Shown here: positions 33,792 to 41,761 of the stretch, in pieces
How the letters are laid out: every line of letters starts with the position of its first letter
Numbering within the stretch: position 1 is the first letter of the stretch
Assembly (NCBI GenBank): GCA_963715675.1
Contig: OY970265.1
Location: 248,001 to 312,000, forward strand
DNA length: 64,000 nucleotides
Reading direction: 5' to 3'
Source: DASVWZ01 sp963715675
GTDB lineage: Bacteria; Acidobacteriota; Terriglobia; Terriglobales; Acidobacteriaceae
Notes under the pieces: model-generated
What the model was told of the DNA's origin: nothing
What the model saw: only the letters and a program-made list of their open reading frames with translations
Databases searched by the model: none
Position numbers and translations under genes: made by a program

Positions 33792-34352
33792 GTGAAGAAT
33801 AAGGCCGACTACAAAGTTCAAATAAAGGTGGGCGACGCGGAAGTGAATGTAGAGGGTGCAGAGAGCGGCGTTGTGAAGATTGTCGAGGCGCTCTCGGATG
33901 TTCTTCGCGGTTCGCGAAGGCCGTCCTCCTCGGGTACAATCGGGACATCCACTTTCGCTCCCGTCTCGGTAGCCTCGCCATCCCGGAGTTCCCCAACCGA
34001 TATCAGATCTTTCTTCGAGGAAAAGCAGCCATCAAGCGACATCGAGGCCGCGGCCGCGGCCGCCTACTACAATCAATACTTGGCCCCCGAAGCAAGTCGC
34101 CGCGAAGCGATCGATTCAGCATCTCTCCAAGAGGCGTTCAGGCTTGCTCGGCGGCCCCTGCCCGCGAACACGAGCTACACCCTGGCAAATGCGCGGAACG
34201 CAGGGTACCTGGACTCGGTCGGCGAGGGCGGCCAGTTCCGGCTGAACGCTGTCGGATACAACCTGGTCGAACACGGACTTGGGCCATCGGGCAAGGTCGA
34301 AAAGCGCAAAGCAAAACCTAAGAAGCGTCGAAAGCCAGCCGGAAAAAAATAG
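33792..34352 (+). CDS. Unknown protein, first gene of an accessory two-gene module
   Basis: 186 residues from a GTG with GGAGG four bases upstream; the frame is open to 33744. N-terminal segment VKNKADYKVQIKVGDAEVNVEG looks like a beta strand pair of a small sensor-like fold. The middle is Ser/Pro-rich. From about residue 90 there is a helical domain (EAAAAAAYYNQYLAPEASRR, LQEAFRLARRPLPANTSYTL, NARNAGYLDSVGEGGQFRLN) that resembles a winged-helix or similar protein-interaction domain, ending in a Lys/Arg-rich tail. Adjacent to the next gene on the same strand. I do not recognise a named family. Confidence 0.75.
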   Translation: MKNKADYKVQIKVGDAEVNVEGAESGVVKIVEALSDVLRGSRRPSSSGTIGTSTFAPVSVASPSRSSPTDIRSFFEEKQPSSDIEAAAAAAYYNQYLAPEASRREAIDSASLQEAFRLARRPLPANTSYTLANARNAGYLDSVGEGGQFRLNAVGYNLVEHGLGPSGKVEKRKAKPKKRRKPAGKK

Positions 34353-34385
34353 ACCGAAGCGTCCGCCGAGGGGGCCGGCTGATCG

Positions 34386-35207
34386 ATGAATCCATCAGAA
34401 TTTATCGACGTTCTTGAACGCCTCCGGACGCGACTGCGCAAGGGGGCGGCGAAAGAGATCTCCAACGCCGAGCAGAAAAATATCCGTTCGGTCGTCGGTG
34501 CGTGGTTCGGACAGTACCAACCAGCGGCTGTACAGATTGTCGGCGAGGAACAGCTCATCGCCTCGATGGACGAGGAAATGCAGAGCCTGCTCACGCTTGC
34601 CTCGGAGAATAGCTCGCGTCGCACGGTCGTCCGGTCTACCCGGTCGGCAATACGTCACTTCAGGGACAGCCTCGTGGTCCCACTGAGCAGAGCGTACTGG
34701 TCGAGAGCTCCTGAGAGGACGCCCGCCGGTCGGGACGACTCCGTTGCCGCAAGTCTAAGAGCCCTGGACCCCGAGTTGGCCGACAGTTATGAGCAGGCTG
34801 TCATTGACATTGAGGACGCCGACCGGCTCAGTTATAGGGGCCCAGCGGCCGAACTCCGCGAGATATTGACAGGGGTCTTGCATGTCCTTGCACCAGATTC
34901 ACACGTGGAGGCGACCGAATGGTATCGCCAGGCGCAGCGCTCGGGGACGCGCAAAGAGCCCACACCCACCAGGGCCGAACGGACCAGGTTCATCTTGCGG
35001 AGTCGGCTGAAGGGGTCGTCTGTTACTGAGTCCGCCGAGTCGTACATGAGGTCGGTGGAGGAAAGGCTCACAAGCGTAGTGAACGTTACGTACAAACGAG
35101 GCAGTGCGGCGACCCATGGTGGCACGGAGAGGGACGAGTTGGTGCAATTGCTCCCCTACATAAACGCCCTGCTAAGGGAGCTTCTCCCGCCGGCGGGCCA
35201 TGCTTAG
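34386..35207 (+). CDS. Unknown protein, second gene of an accessory two-gene module
   Basis: 273 residues, starting 33 bases after the previous stop. Mostly helical. The C-terminal third has AAELREILTGVLHVLAPDSH, a PTRAERTRFILRSRLKG stretch and VNVTYKRGSAATHGGTERDE followed by LVQLLPYINALLRELLP. The RGS-x2-TH plus terminal helix pattern recalls, from memory only, the C-terminal domain of proteins annotated as predicted pPIWI-associated nucleases or HEPN-like proteins. No nuclease motif can be proved here. With its partner and the flanking repeats and toxin-antitoxin remnant it may be an accessory, possibly defence-related, module. Confidence 0.75.
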   Translation: MNPSEFIDVLERLRTRLRKGAAKEISNAEQKNIRSVVGAWFGQYQPAAVQIVGEEQLIASMDEEMQSLLTLASENSSRRTVVRSTRSAIRHFRDSLVVPLSRAYWSRAPERTPAGRDDSVAASLRALDPELADSYEQAVIDIEDADRLSYRGPAAELREILTGVLHVLAPDSHVEATEWYRQAQRSGTRKEPTPTRAERTRFILRSRLKGSSVTESAESYMRSVEERLTSVVNVTYKRGSAATHGGTERDELVQLLPYINALLRELLPPAGHA

Positions 35208-35246
35208 CTGATCCCGAATGCTGCGAGCGGCCCGCCCGCCGTGTTC

Positions 35247-35340
35247 CTTTGCGGAGGCTGGGGAGTTTTGCATGCATCGGAACGGCGGGTGGCCCAGCCT
35301 TCCGCGCCCTTTGCGGAGGCTGGGGACTTTTGCATGCATC
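35247..35340. repeat. Pair of 32-base direct repeats
   Basis: Copies at 35247-35278 and 35309-35340 are identical at 31 of 32 positions (core CTTTGCGGAGGCTGGGGA, end TTTTGCATGCATC), with starts 62 bases apart. They lie just upstream of the orphan antitoxin. Confidence 0.85.
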
Positions 35341-35367
35341 AAAACGGTGTATGCTGGCGCTGCATGC

Positions 35368-35391
35368 TATAAATGGTCACCTAAGTGACCA
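35368..35391 (+). promoter_or_regulatory. Antitoxin -10 and operator palindrome
   Basis: TATAAA (35368-35373) is followed at once by the palindrome TGGTCAC-CTAA-GTGACCA (35374-35391), which ends one base before the antitoxin ATG. The position suits autorepression by the antitoxin. Confidence 0.55.
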
Positions 35392-35392
35392 C

Positions 35393-35668
35393 ATGAAAAT
35401 CAGTACAGTTCGAGAATTTCGCGATAAAGCATCCGGCTTGCTGCGCTCCAAGGACCCCATCCTCGTGACCCGCCGCGGCCGCCTGGCCGGGGTGTTTTTT
35501 CCCTGGCAAAAAGAGGGTTTGCCCTTAGAGCTGAAACAAGACCTGTTCGCCATGCTGACTGGCGAAATCGCCCGCCAGATCAGGCGCCGCGGCGTCTCCG
35601 AAAAGCAAGTGTTGGCTGATTTTGAGCGCTGGCGAAAGGCTCGTCATGCGGCTCGCGGCAGACGCTAA
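35393..35668 (+). CDS. Phd/YefM-like antitoxin
   Basis: 91 residues from MKISTVREFRDKASGLLRSKDPILVTRRGRLAGVFFPW, the Phd/YefM DNA-binding fold, followed by a helical C-terminal part (LKQDLFAMLTGEIARQIRRR, LADFERWRKARHAARG) that would contact a toxin. The frame is open upstream to 35249, but that part is repeat sequence. The downstream overlapping toxin frame is truncated, so this looks like an orphan antitoxin. Confidence 0.85.
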   Translation: MKISTVREFRDKASGLLRSKDPILVTRRGRLAGVFFPWQKEGLPLELKQDLFAMLTGEIARQIRRRGVSEKQVLADFERWRKARHAARGRR

Positions 35669-35693
35669 CGTTCTGCTGGCTGCGATTCTCGGG
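35646..35693 (+). pseudogene. Truncated PIN-domain toxin start
   Basis: An ATG overlapping the antitoxin end by 23 bases encodes MRLAADANVLLAAILG, the first strand and catalytic Asp of a VapC-type PIN domain. After this the frame turns into Pro/His-rich sequence (PPTPHNPLHPLD) with no PIN features, and the other conserved Asp/Glu residues are absent. The rest of the toxin has been lost by deletion or replacement. Confidence 0.7.
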
Positions 35694-35748
35694 CCACCCA
35701 CCCCGCACAACCCCCTGCATCCCCTCGACTTACCACCCCTCCCAAAAA

Positions 35749-35764
35749 CTAGGGATTGCCCTAG
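35749..35764. promoter_or_regulatory. Palindrome CTAGGG-ATTG-CCCTAG
   Basis: A 6-bp inverted repeat upstream of the small gene at 35856, close to a possible -35. It may be an operator; the evidence is only symmetry. Confidence 0.3.
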
Positions 35765-35855
35765 TAGGCGCGCCGGGCGCGGCGTTTTACAGTGGTCTCA
35801 CGATGATGAACGTCAAGGATGAGGACGTCATCACGATGGATCGGGGGATGAGGCA

Positions 35856-36080
35856 ATGACGCAAAAAAAGAAACGCGAAAAAGTAGTAGCCGAGATTACC
35901 ACCGCGCATCTGATCGCGCTTATGCAGGAACATGGCAGGCCGCTGGATCGGCAGCAAGCGGTGAACTTTCTGAACGAAGAAGGCCGAGCCTACCTGATGT
36001 GGAAGCAGATGATGCATGCCGGCGAAAACTATATCAAGGGTGTAATCGCGCAAGCCCCTCCCTCGCAGTTCCAGATGTAA
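35856..36080 (+). CDS. Small hypothetical protein
   Basis: 74 residues (MTQKKKREKVVAEITTAHLI ... AQAPPSQFQM). Basic N-terminus, predicted helical with a segment RPLDRQQAVNFLNEEGRAYLMWKQMM. A GAGG lies four bases before the ATG and codon use is like the neighbours. No domain recognised; the helix pattern could be DNA- or protein-binding. It sits between the toxin remnant and a repeat block. Confidence 0.65.
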   Translation: MTQKKKREKVVAEITTAHLIALMQEHGRPLDRQQAVNFLNEEGRAYLMWKQMMHAGENYIKGVIAQAPPSQFQM

Positions 36081-36156
36081 ACCACGCGGGCGCTCGAACC
36101 TGGGCACCCGGGTTTCCACGTTTTTCTTTCCATTCCCAAGCTTCGCCCTCAAAAAC

Positions 36157-36215
36157 GACGTCATCCCGAACCTCGGCGTTCTTCAGCCGAGGGAGGGATC
36201 TTGCGCGGAGTGCCG
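36157..36215. repeat. GTCATCC repeat copy 1
   Basis: GTCATCCCGAACCTCGGCGT, TCTTCAGCCGAGGGAGGG and ATCTTGCGCGGAGTGCC. Near-identical ends occur in copy 2. Confidence 0.65.
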
Positions 36216-36291
36216 CTGCCCCCGGGTGGCCCATTCATTCGCGTTCGTTCTGTGCGAATGAGTGGGGAATGAATGCCGCGGCCCTAAAAGT

Positions 36292-36390
36292 GACGTCATC
36301 CCGAACCGCGGCGTTCTTCAGCCGAGGGAGAGCCTGCCCTGAGCGAAGCCGAAGGGGATCTTGCGCGGAGTGCCACTGCCCGCAGGCTTC
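36292..36390. repeat. GTCATCC repeat copy 2
   Basis: Same ends as copy 1 plus an additional CCTGCCCTGAGCGAAGCCGA segment, also seen in block A at 32.59 kb. Confidence 0.65.
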
Positions 36391-36758
36391 ACGGCCACAA
36401 ATATCCCAAAGATATTGCACATCTAATAACATTAGCTTATTATGGCACATGGTGCAGCCGTTGAAAGGTGCCGGTTCCCGGCATTGTCGAGTACGGGACG
36501 GATCTAAGTCCTTTGTTTTCTAGATTATGATATAACTCATTTAGAATCTATATTTTGCAGTCCATAACGCACTACAATGCGAAAAATGGCCAGTTTTTGA
36601 TCGAAAAAGGCATGGTCAACGATCATTGTTTTCTATAGGTTACGGATGAGCAAAATGGCAACCTGCATGTTTTCAATAGTTTGCCAAAGTAGAAAATAGG
36701 GGAGGGGGGTACCACCCGATAGGTGCCACTCTCGACCGCGTGTAGGGCTGTTGCTCCT

Positions 36759-37853
36759 CTACCGTTCCAACGCAGTCGCGAAGGAATCCAGGGCCAGCGA
36801 CCGCAGCAGATTTCGCCGCATGCCTCGTTCCACCTCGGCCACCCCGCCCGCCGCGGACACAATCCACTCAAAATTTGAAGCTTCAGCCAACTTCTTCAAT
36901 TCGCCGAGGATGTCGGTATTTCTCACCAGTTCAGGCGTTCCGGAATGCAGGAAGGTGATGTCCTGCAGCAGGGAATAGAGAGCCCGCAGCAGGCGATCCG
37001 TCTTGTCGCGTCCTTCGGCGCCAGCCCGATAGGTCTCGGTGATCTTGAACAGTTCGCTGTGCTCGCCCGCCCGCAACGCCGAACTGAGCACGGCCAGCGC
37101 ATGAGCCCGCGCCGCCGAGTAAGCCGGCAGATCGAAGCTGCGCGCGCGTCCCACCGCGCCTTCCGACAGCCGCGCGGTCAGGGCCCTCTGCTTGGCGTTC
37201 CAGTCCGGACGTTCCTTCTCCAGATACCGCTCAATCTCCGCTGCCGGCAAGGCATTCAGAGTCACCGTCATGGATCGCGAACGAATGGTGGGCAGCAACT
37301 CGCCCGGATTTTCCGTCAGCAGAAACAGCGTCGCGAACTCTGGTGGCTCCTCCAGCACTTTGAGCAGGGAATTGGCCGCCTCCTTCATGAACGCCGAGTC
37401 GGTGAAGATGTACACGCGTTCCTTAGCGTCACCCGGCCGGAAGTAGATGGTCTCGATCACCCGCCGCACCTGGTCCACTTTGATCATCATCTGCGGCGGG
37501 TCGGGCGGAATGATCAGCACATCGGGATGAGTCTGCACGAACAGGCGGGTATCTTTCTTGTCGGCGTCGCGGAGGTTCTCGCGGGCCTCGACCGCCTCGG
37601 CAAAGCGGGCGTCGAGATCCTCTGATTGCGCGATGCGAATGCAGTTAGGGCACTGTCCGCAGAAGTCGGGCAGGGCGGCACTCGCCGGAGGCCGCAGGCA
37701 ATTCATGGCCTTGGCCAGCATGAGCGCCAGCGTGTACTTGCCCGAACCGGCCGGACCGGCAAGGATTACGGCTTGCGGAAAGCGTTCATGCGCGAGCATT
37801 TCCCGCAACCGGTGGAGCACGTCGGAATTGCCGTAGAAGTCGGAGAAGGGCAT
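36759..37853 (-). CDS. holB: DNA polymerase III delta' subunit (HolB)
   Basis: 364 residues from MPFSDFYGNSDVLHRLREML; a much longer open frame upstream covers the tmk gene antisense and is not coding. Clamp-loader AAA+ protein: Walker A-like AGPAGSGKYTLALMLAK, a zinc-binding group (CLRPP ... CGQCPNC), DQVRRVIE, VYIFTDSAFMKEAANSLLKVLEEPPE and TIRSRS. The delta' C-terminal domain follows. It loads the sliding clamp with the tau/gamma and delta subunits. tmk lies 125 bases upstream on the same strand, a classical order. Confidence 0.94.
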   Translation of the reverse strand: MPFSDFYGNSDVLHRLREMLAHERFPQAVILAGPAGSGKYTLALMLAKAMNCLRPPASAALPDFCGQCPNCIRIAQSEDLDARFAEAVEARENLRDADKKDTRLFVQTHPDVLIIPPDPPQMMIKVDQVRRVIETIYFRPGDAKERVYIFTDSAFMKEAANSLLKVLEEPPEFATLFLLTENPGELLPTIRSRSMTVTLNALPAAEIERYLEKERPDWNAKQRALTARLSEGAVGRARSFDLPAYSAARAHALAVLSSALRAGEHSELFKITETYRAGAEGRDKTDRLLRALYSLLQDITFLHSGTPELVRNTDILGELKKLAEASNFEWIVSAAGGVAEVERGMRRNLLRSLALDSFATALER

Positions 37854-37893
37854 GGCGCAGCTTCCAGGACAGCAATCAGGATAAACCATGCTC

Positions 37894-37962
37894 AGGCGGT
37901 CGGGTGAGCCACCTGCCCCTGCGCAACCCACGTAGGCCCAGACGTCTCGTCTGGGCGGCCGA
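37894..37962. repeat. Palindromic element, permuted relative of the tgt insert
   Basis: In the tmk-holB gap. The stretch 37928-37954 (CCACGTAGGCCCAGACGTCT...) is the exact reverse complement of 8467-8493 inside tgt, 27 of 27 bases. CACCTGCCCCTGCGC next to it matches the other tgt module, but the two modules are in the opposite order. Confidence 0.85.
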
Positions 37963-37978
37963 CCCAAGGCCCGGCATT

Positions 37979-38665
37979 CTAGCGTGCCTTCGCTGCCAGT
38001 TTCAGCCGCTTGCTGACCACTTCCATGATCAGCCGGTGCGTCGCGTCGGGGGTGCCGCGCGCGTCCACCAGGGCCACGCGCTTGGGATCGCGCTCCGCAA
38101 TTGCGAGGTAGGCATGCCGGACTCGCCCAAAGAAAGCCCGGCTCTCCTGCTCGAAGCGGTTTTCGTCGATCTCCCGGCGGCCACTGCTGGAGGTGCGAGC
38201 CTGGTTCCGGCGACGCGCCCGGTTCACGCTGGTGGCGACGTCCGAGTCCATCAAGATGGTGAAATCGGGCTGCAAATCCCCGCAAAGGATGCGGTGCAGG
38301 GCCAGCACAGGCTCGCTGCCGAGCTTGCGGCCGCCTCCCTGGTAGGCCTCGGTGGAATCGGTGAAGCGGTCGCACAGGATAATTCGGCCCACGGCCAAGG
38401 CAGGCTCAATGACCTCCCGGATGTGCTGGGCGCGGGATGCGAACATCAGGGCCAGTTCAGCCAGCGGAGCCAGAGACGAGGTTCCGGTATCGAGCAGCAA
38501 CTGCCGGATTTGTTCACCGCTGGGGGTGCCCCCCGGTTCACGAGTCACCACCACCCCCAGCTTGTGGGCGCGCAGGGCGGCGGCCAGCTTTTCCAGTTGC
38601 GTACTCTTGCCGCAACCGTCGAGACCCTCGAACGTAATGAATTTTCCGCGAGTGTGGGAGGACAC
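37979..38665 (-). CDS. tmk: Thymidylate kinase
   Basis: 228 residues. It phosphorylates dTMP to dTDP. P-loop GKFITFEGLDGCGKSTQLEKLA, TREPGGTPSGEQIRQLL, the DR motif in RIILCDRFTDSTEAYQGGGRKL and a LID region near RRRNQARTSSSGRREIDEN that is longer than usual. Placed directly upstream of holB. Confidence 0.95.
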   Translation of the reverse strand: MSSHTRGKFITFEGLDGCGKSTQLEKLAAALRAHKLGVVVTREPGGTPSGEQIRQLLLDTGTSSLAPLAELALMFASRAQHIREVIEPALAVGRIILCDRFTDSTEAYQGGGRKLGSEPVLALHRILCGDLQPDFTILMDSDVATSVNRARRRNQARTSSSGRREIDENRFEQESRAFFGRVRHAYLAIAERDPKRVALVDARGTPDATHRLIMEVVSKRLKLAAKAR

Positions 38666-38725
38666 GGGAAAATCATAGCATCGTGGACCTGGGGCTGGTC
38701 ATCGACAACCTACTCAGTTGTCCAC

Positions 38726-38756
38726 AAAAAGAAAAAGCCGCGACCGGCTGCGGCTT
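38726..38756 (-). terminator. Terminator of the small secreted protein gene
   Basis: On the minus strand AAGCCGC / GCGGCTT (38735-38741 with 38750-38756), an 8-base loop and then TTTCTTTTT. Confidence 0.85.
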
Positions 38757-38782
38757 ATTCCTCACTAAGAATCACAAAACTC

Positions 38783-39160
38783 CTATTGTTTTGGATGCTT
38801 GTCTTTGTAGATGCTGTGGCTGATGCGGTTCTGCTGGCGGTTGATCCCGTTCTGCTCGGCTTTGGTCAGATGGCCGTTATGCTGCGCCATGTCTTTCTGC
38901 TCCCGCGCTTGCACATTGGCTTCCCGCTTTTCCAGATTGGCGGCCTGGCCGGGGCTCAGTTTGCCGCTTTTCTCGCCATTAGCAATCCGGTTCTGCTGAT
39001 TCTGCTGGCGGCGGTTGACCTGGTTCACGCGCGGGTGGCCGGGATCCACGACGCCCGGTCCGGCGCCGGAAGTGGTTGAAGTTTGGGCAACCGCGGACCC
39101 TGCCAACATCAGGCCGCCGATCGCCAGGGCCACGAGCGTGTTCGAAATTCTGTTGTTCAT
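38783..39160 (-). CDS. Small secreted Gln/Asn-rich protein
   Basis: 125 residues. Signal peptide MNNRISNTLVALAIGGLMLAGSAVAQ. The mature part is highly charged and rich in Q, N, R and E, with a coiled-coil look (NRRQQNQQNRIANGEKSGKL, NLEKREANVQAREQKDMAQH, LTKAEQNGINRQQNRIS). Such secreted repeat-type proteins are widespread in soil bacteria; no function is known. A terminator follows directly. Confidence 0.85.
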   Translation of the reverse strand: MNNRISNTLVALAIGGLMLAGSAVAQTSTTSGAGPGVVDPGHPRVNQVNRRQQNQQNRIANGEKSGKLSPGQAANLEKREANVQAREQKDMAQHNGHLTKAEQNGINRQQNRISHSIYKDKHPKQ

Positions 39161-39386
39161 GCTGAGTTAAACACCTCGCCGGAAAGCATAGTTGTGACGG
39201 TTGCCGAGCGGCTAGTTACGGAAGTCGGGGACTAAGGTCACCTGGGGTTGCCTCGGTCGGAGAGGCGTGGCCAGCTACGTCTCCGCAGCTGTACGGGGGT
39301 TTACTCAGGCCGGGCCGGTCATACGCCACAACGCCAGTTCCCACCTTTTGCTTTACACTATCCAGCCGTATCTGACATACTCGTTC

Positions 39387-40949
39387 GTGGAAACCCAATC
39401 AATCGTCGTCCTCGACTTTGGCGCGCAGTATTCGCAACTGATCGCGCGCCGCATCCGTGAACAAAACGTCTTTTCCGTCGTACTTCCTTGCACAGCCAGC
39501 CTGGAAGAGATTCGGAGCTACTCGCCCGTAGGCATCGTTCTGTCGGGCGGGCCTTCATCGGTCTACGACCACGACGCGCCGGCGATGGACAAGCGCGTCT
39601 TCGATCTAGGCGTGCCGGTTCTGGGCATCTGCTACGGCTTGCAGCTCATGGTGCACGTGCTGGGCGGCAAAGTGCGCGCCGCGCACAAGCGGGAATACGG
39701 CCACGCCGAAGTGGAAATCAAGGGCGAATCCATGCTGTTCCATGGTCTTCCGAAAAAACTTTCCGTATGGATGTCGCATGGCGACGAGGCGGTGCAATTG
39801 CCTCCCGGTTTTGCCCAGACTGCGAGTTCGCCCAACGCCCTCGCCGCCATCGAAAACGCCGGCCGGCGAATGTGGGCGGTGCAGTTCCATCCCGAAGTGC
39901 ACCACACCGAGCACGGCACCGGCATTCTGCGCAATTTCGCGCTTGAAATCTGCGGGGCCAAATCCACCTGGACGGCGCAACATTTCATCGATGCGACGAT
40001 TGCCCACGTGCGGGAGACGGTCGGCCGCGGCCGAGCCATCTGCGCGCTCTCCGGCGGAGTGGATTCGGCGGTGGCCGCAACCCTGGTGGACCGCGCTCTG
40101 CGCGATGACAATGGCGTCTCGCGGTTGACATCGATTTTTGTGAACAACGGGGTGCTGCGCAAAGACGAGTTCCAGAAAGTTCAGCAGACCCTGCGCGACA
40201 AGCTGGGCCTGCATCTTGACGCAGTTGATGCCACCGACCGCTTCCTGCAAAAACTAGTCGGGGTGAGCGATCCGGAGACGAAGCGCAAGATCATCGGCAA
40301 CGAATTCATTGCGGTCTTCGACGAAGAGGCCCATCGTATTGAACAGCAGGAAGGCAAGGTGGAGTGGCTGGTGCAGGGCACGCTTTATCCGGACGTGATT
40401 GAATCGCGCTCGGTGCGCGGGCCGTCGCAAGTGATCAAGTCACACCACAATGTCGGCGGTTTGCCGGAGACCATGAAGCTCAAGCTGATCGAGCCGCTGA
40501 AAGAACTATTCAAAGATGAAGTTCGCCGCATCGGACGCGACCTCGGCATGCCGGAAGAGATTCTGCAGCGCCAGCCGTTCCCCGGCCCCGGACTGGCGGT
40601 GCGCATTCTCGGCGAAGTTACTCCCGAGCGACTGGAAATTCTGCGCAACTGCGACGAGATCGTGGTCGGCGAGATCAAGAATGCCGGGCTGTACTCCAGG
40701 ATCTGGCAGTCGTTCGCGGTGCTGCTGCCGGTGATGTCGGTGGGCGTGATGGGCGATCAGCGCACCTATGCCTACACTTGCGCGATCCGCGCCGTCCACT
40801 CTGAAGATGGCATGACCGCCGACTGGGTGCCGCTGCCACATGAAGTGCTGAAAAAGATGTCCACGCGGATCGTAAATGAGGTGAAAGGCGTGAACCGCGT
40901 GGTGTATGACATTACGTCAAAGCCGCCGGGGACGATTGAGTGGGAGTGA
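39387..40949 (+). CDS. guaA: GMP synthase (glutamine-hydrolysing)
   Basis: 520 residues from a GTG (VETQSIVVLDFGAQYSQLIARR). GATase domain with the nucleophile Cys in GVPVLGICYGLQLM and His/Glu in VQFHPEVHHTEHG, then the ATP pyrophosphatase domain with the P-loop ALSGGVDSAVAATL, and the dimerisation domain ending VVYDITSKPPGTIEWE. Converts XMP to GMP. The start is supported by family alignment; a weak promoter TTTACA-N18-CATACT ends five bases before the GTG. Confidence 0.96.
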   Translation: METQSIVVLDFGAQYSQLIARRIREQNVFSVVLPCTASLEEIRSYSPVGIVLSGGPSSVYDHDAPAMDKRVFDLGVPVLGICYGLQLMVHVLGGKVRAAHKREYGHAEVEIKGESMLFHGLPKKLSVWMSHGDEAVQLPPGFAQTASSPNALAAIENAGRRMWAVQFHPEVHHTEHGTGILRNFALEICGAKSTWTAQHFIDATIAHVRETVGRGRAICALSGGVDSAVAATLVDRALRDDNGVSRLTSIFVNNGVLRKDEFQKVQQTLRDKLGLHLDAVDATDRFLQKLVGVSDPETKRKIIGNEFIAVFDEEAHRIEQQEGKVEWLVQGTLYPDVIESRSVRGPSQVIKSHHNVGGLPETMKLKLIEPLKELFKDEVRRIGRDLGMPEEILQRQPFPGPGLAVRILGEVTPERLEILRNCDEIVVGEIKNAGLYSRIWQSFAVLLPVMSVGVMGDQRTYAYTCAIRAVHSEDGMTADWVPLPHEVLKKMSTRIVNEVKGVNRVVYDITSKPPGTIEWE

Positions 40950-40954
40950 GGAAG

Positions 40955-40990
40955 CGGTCGTTCGCCGTTGGTCGTTCGCAAAACCGTGTG
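40955..40990. repeat. GGTCGTTCGCCGTTGG repeat after guaA
   Basis: GCGGTCGTTCGCCGTTGGTC and GTTCGCAAAACCG, related to the elements before hslU and manB. Confidence 0.5.
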
Positions 40991-41068
40991 GAGACCGCGG
41001 ACCCCGGCTGTCCGGCCGAGTTCTGCAGGAGTCTGCGGTTTCTGCAACCCTGGTCAGTCCCATCCTTC

Positions 41069-41620
41069 CTACAACTTCGGCAGCACAATCCCTTTCTGCG
41101 ACTGATACTTACCCTTGCGGTCGGCGTAGCTGACCTCGCAGACTTCGTCAGACTGGAAGAAGAGGATCTGGCACAAGCCTTCATTGGCGTAGATCTTCGC
41201 CGGCAGCGGCGTGGTGTTGGAGATTTCGAGGGTGACGAAGCCTTCCCACTCCGGTTCGAACGGGGTCACGTTCACGATGATGCCGCAGCGCGCGTAGGTG
41301 GACTTTCCCACACAGATGGTCAGGATACTCCGCGGAATCTTGAAGTATTCGACGGAGCGGGCCAGCGCGAACGAATTCGGCGGCACGATACAGCACTCCG
41401 AGCGCACCGTTACGAACGACCGCTCGTCGAAGTTCTTGGGATCGACCACGGTGCAGTTCACGTCGGTAAAAATCTTGAACTCGTCGGCCACCCGCAAGTC
41501 ATAGCCATAAGAAGACAGGCCGTAGGAAATGACGCCTTCCCGTACCTGCTTCTCCGAGAAGGGATTGATCATGTCGTGCTCGTTTGCCATCTTGCGGATC
41601 CAGCGGTCATTCTTCAGCAT
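41069..41620 (-). CDS. dcd: dCTP deaminase
   Basis: 183 residues from MLKNDRWIRKM, with AGGAGC six bases upstream; the longer frame reads through an AT-rich repeat. It deaminates dCTP to dUTP for thymidylate supply. Motifs: SSYGYDLRVADEFKIF, GKSTYARCGIIVNVTPFEPEWEGFVTLEISNTT with the catalytic Glu, and EGLCQILFFQSDE. Confidence 0.96.
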   Translation of the reverse strand: MLKNDRWIRKMANEHDMINPFSEKQVREGVISYGLSSYGYDLRVADEFKIFTDVNCTVVDPKNFDERSFVTVRSECCIVPPNSFALARSVEYFKIPRSILTICVGKSTYARCGIIVNVTPFEPEWEGFVTLEISNTTPLPAKIYANEGLCQILFFQSDEVCEVSYADRKGKYQSQKGIVLPKL

Positions 41621-41640
41621 GAAGCTCCTAAGAATCGAGT

Positions 41641-41740
41641 AATTTGGTAATTGTGTAATTGGGTAATTTGAAACCGCCCGCTGCACCGCAGACGCGTTGC
41701 GGTGTTCAATTACAAAATTACCCAATTACAAAATTGCTAA
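41641..41740. repeat. AT-rich inverted repeat (AATTACCC family)
   Basis: Exact 15-base arms GTAATTGGGTAATTT (41655-41669) and AAATTACCCAATTAC (41715-41729), with further partial copies around them and a GC-rich loop. It lies directly upstream of dcd. Confidence 0.7.
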
Positions 41741-41761
41741 ATGCTTCTGCATCTTACGAGA

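Larger units (their letters stand above)
36081..36758. other. Repeat block and AT-rich gene-free stretch
   Basis: 678 bases without a supported gene. Two GTCATCCCGAAC...GGATCTTGCGCGGAGTGCC repeats lie at about 36157-36215 and 36292-36390. From about 36405 to 36700 base composition shifts to clearly AT-rich, with a small inverted repeat TAATAA / TTATTA (36424-36442). Nothing coding is seen there; the composition suggests foreign origin or a decayed insert. Confidence 0.5.

Noticed and set aside
35247..35340. Possible CRISPR array
   Set aside because: Only two copies with one 30-base gap, no cas genes and no further repeats.
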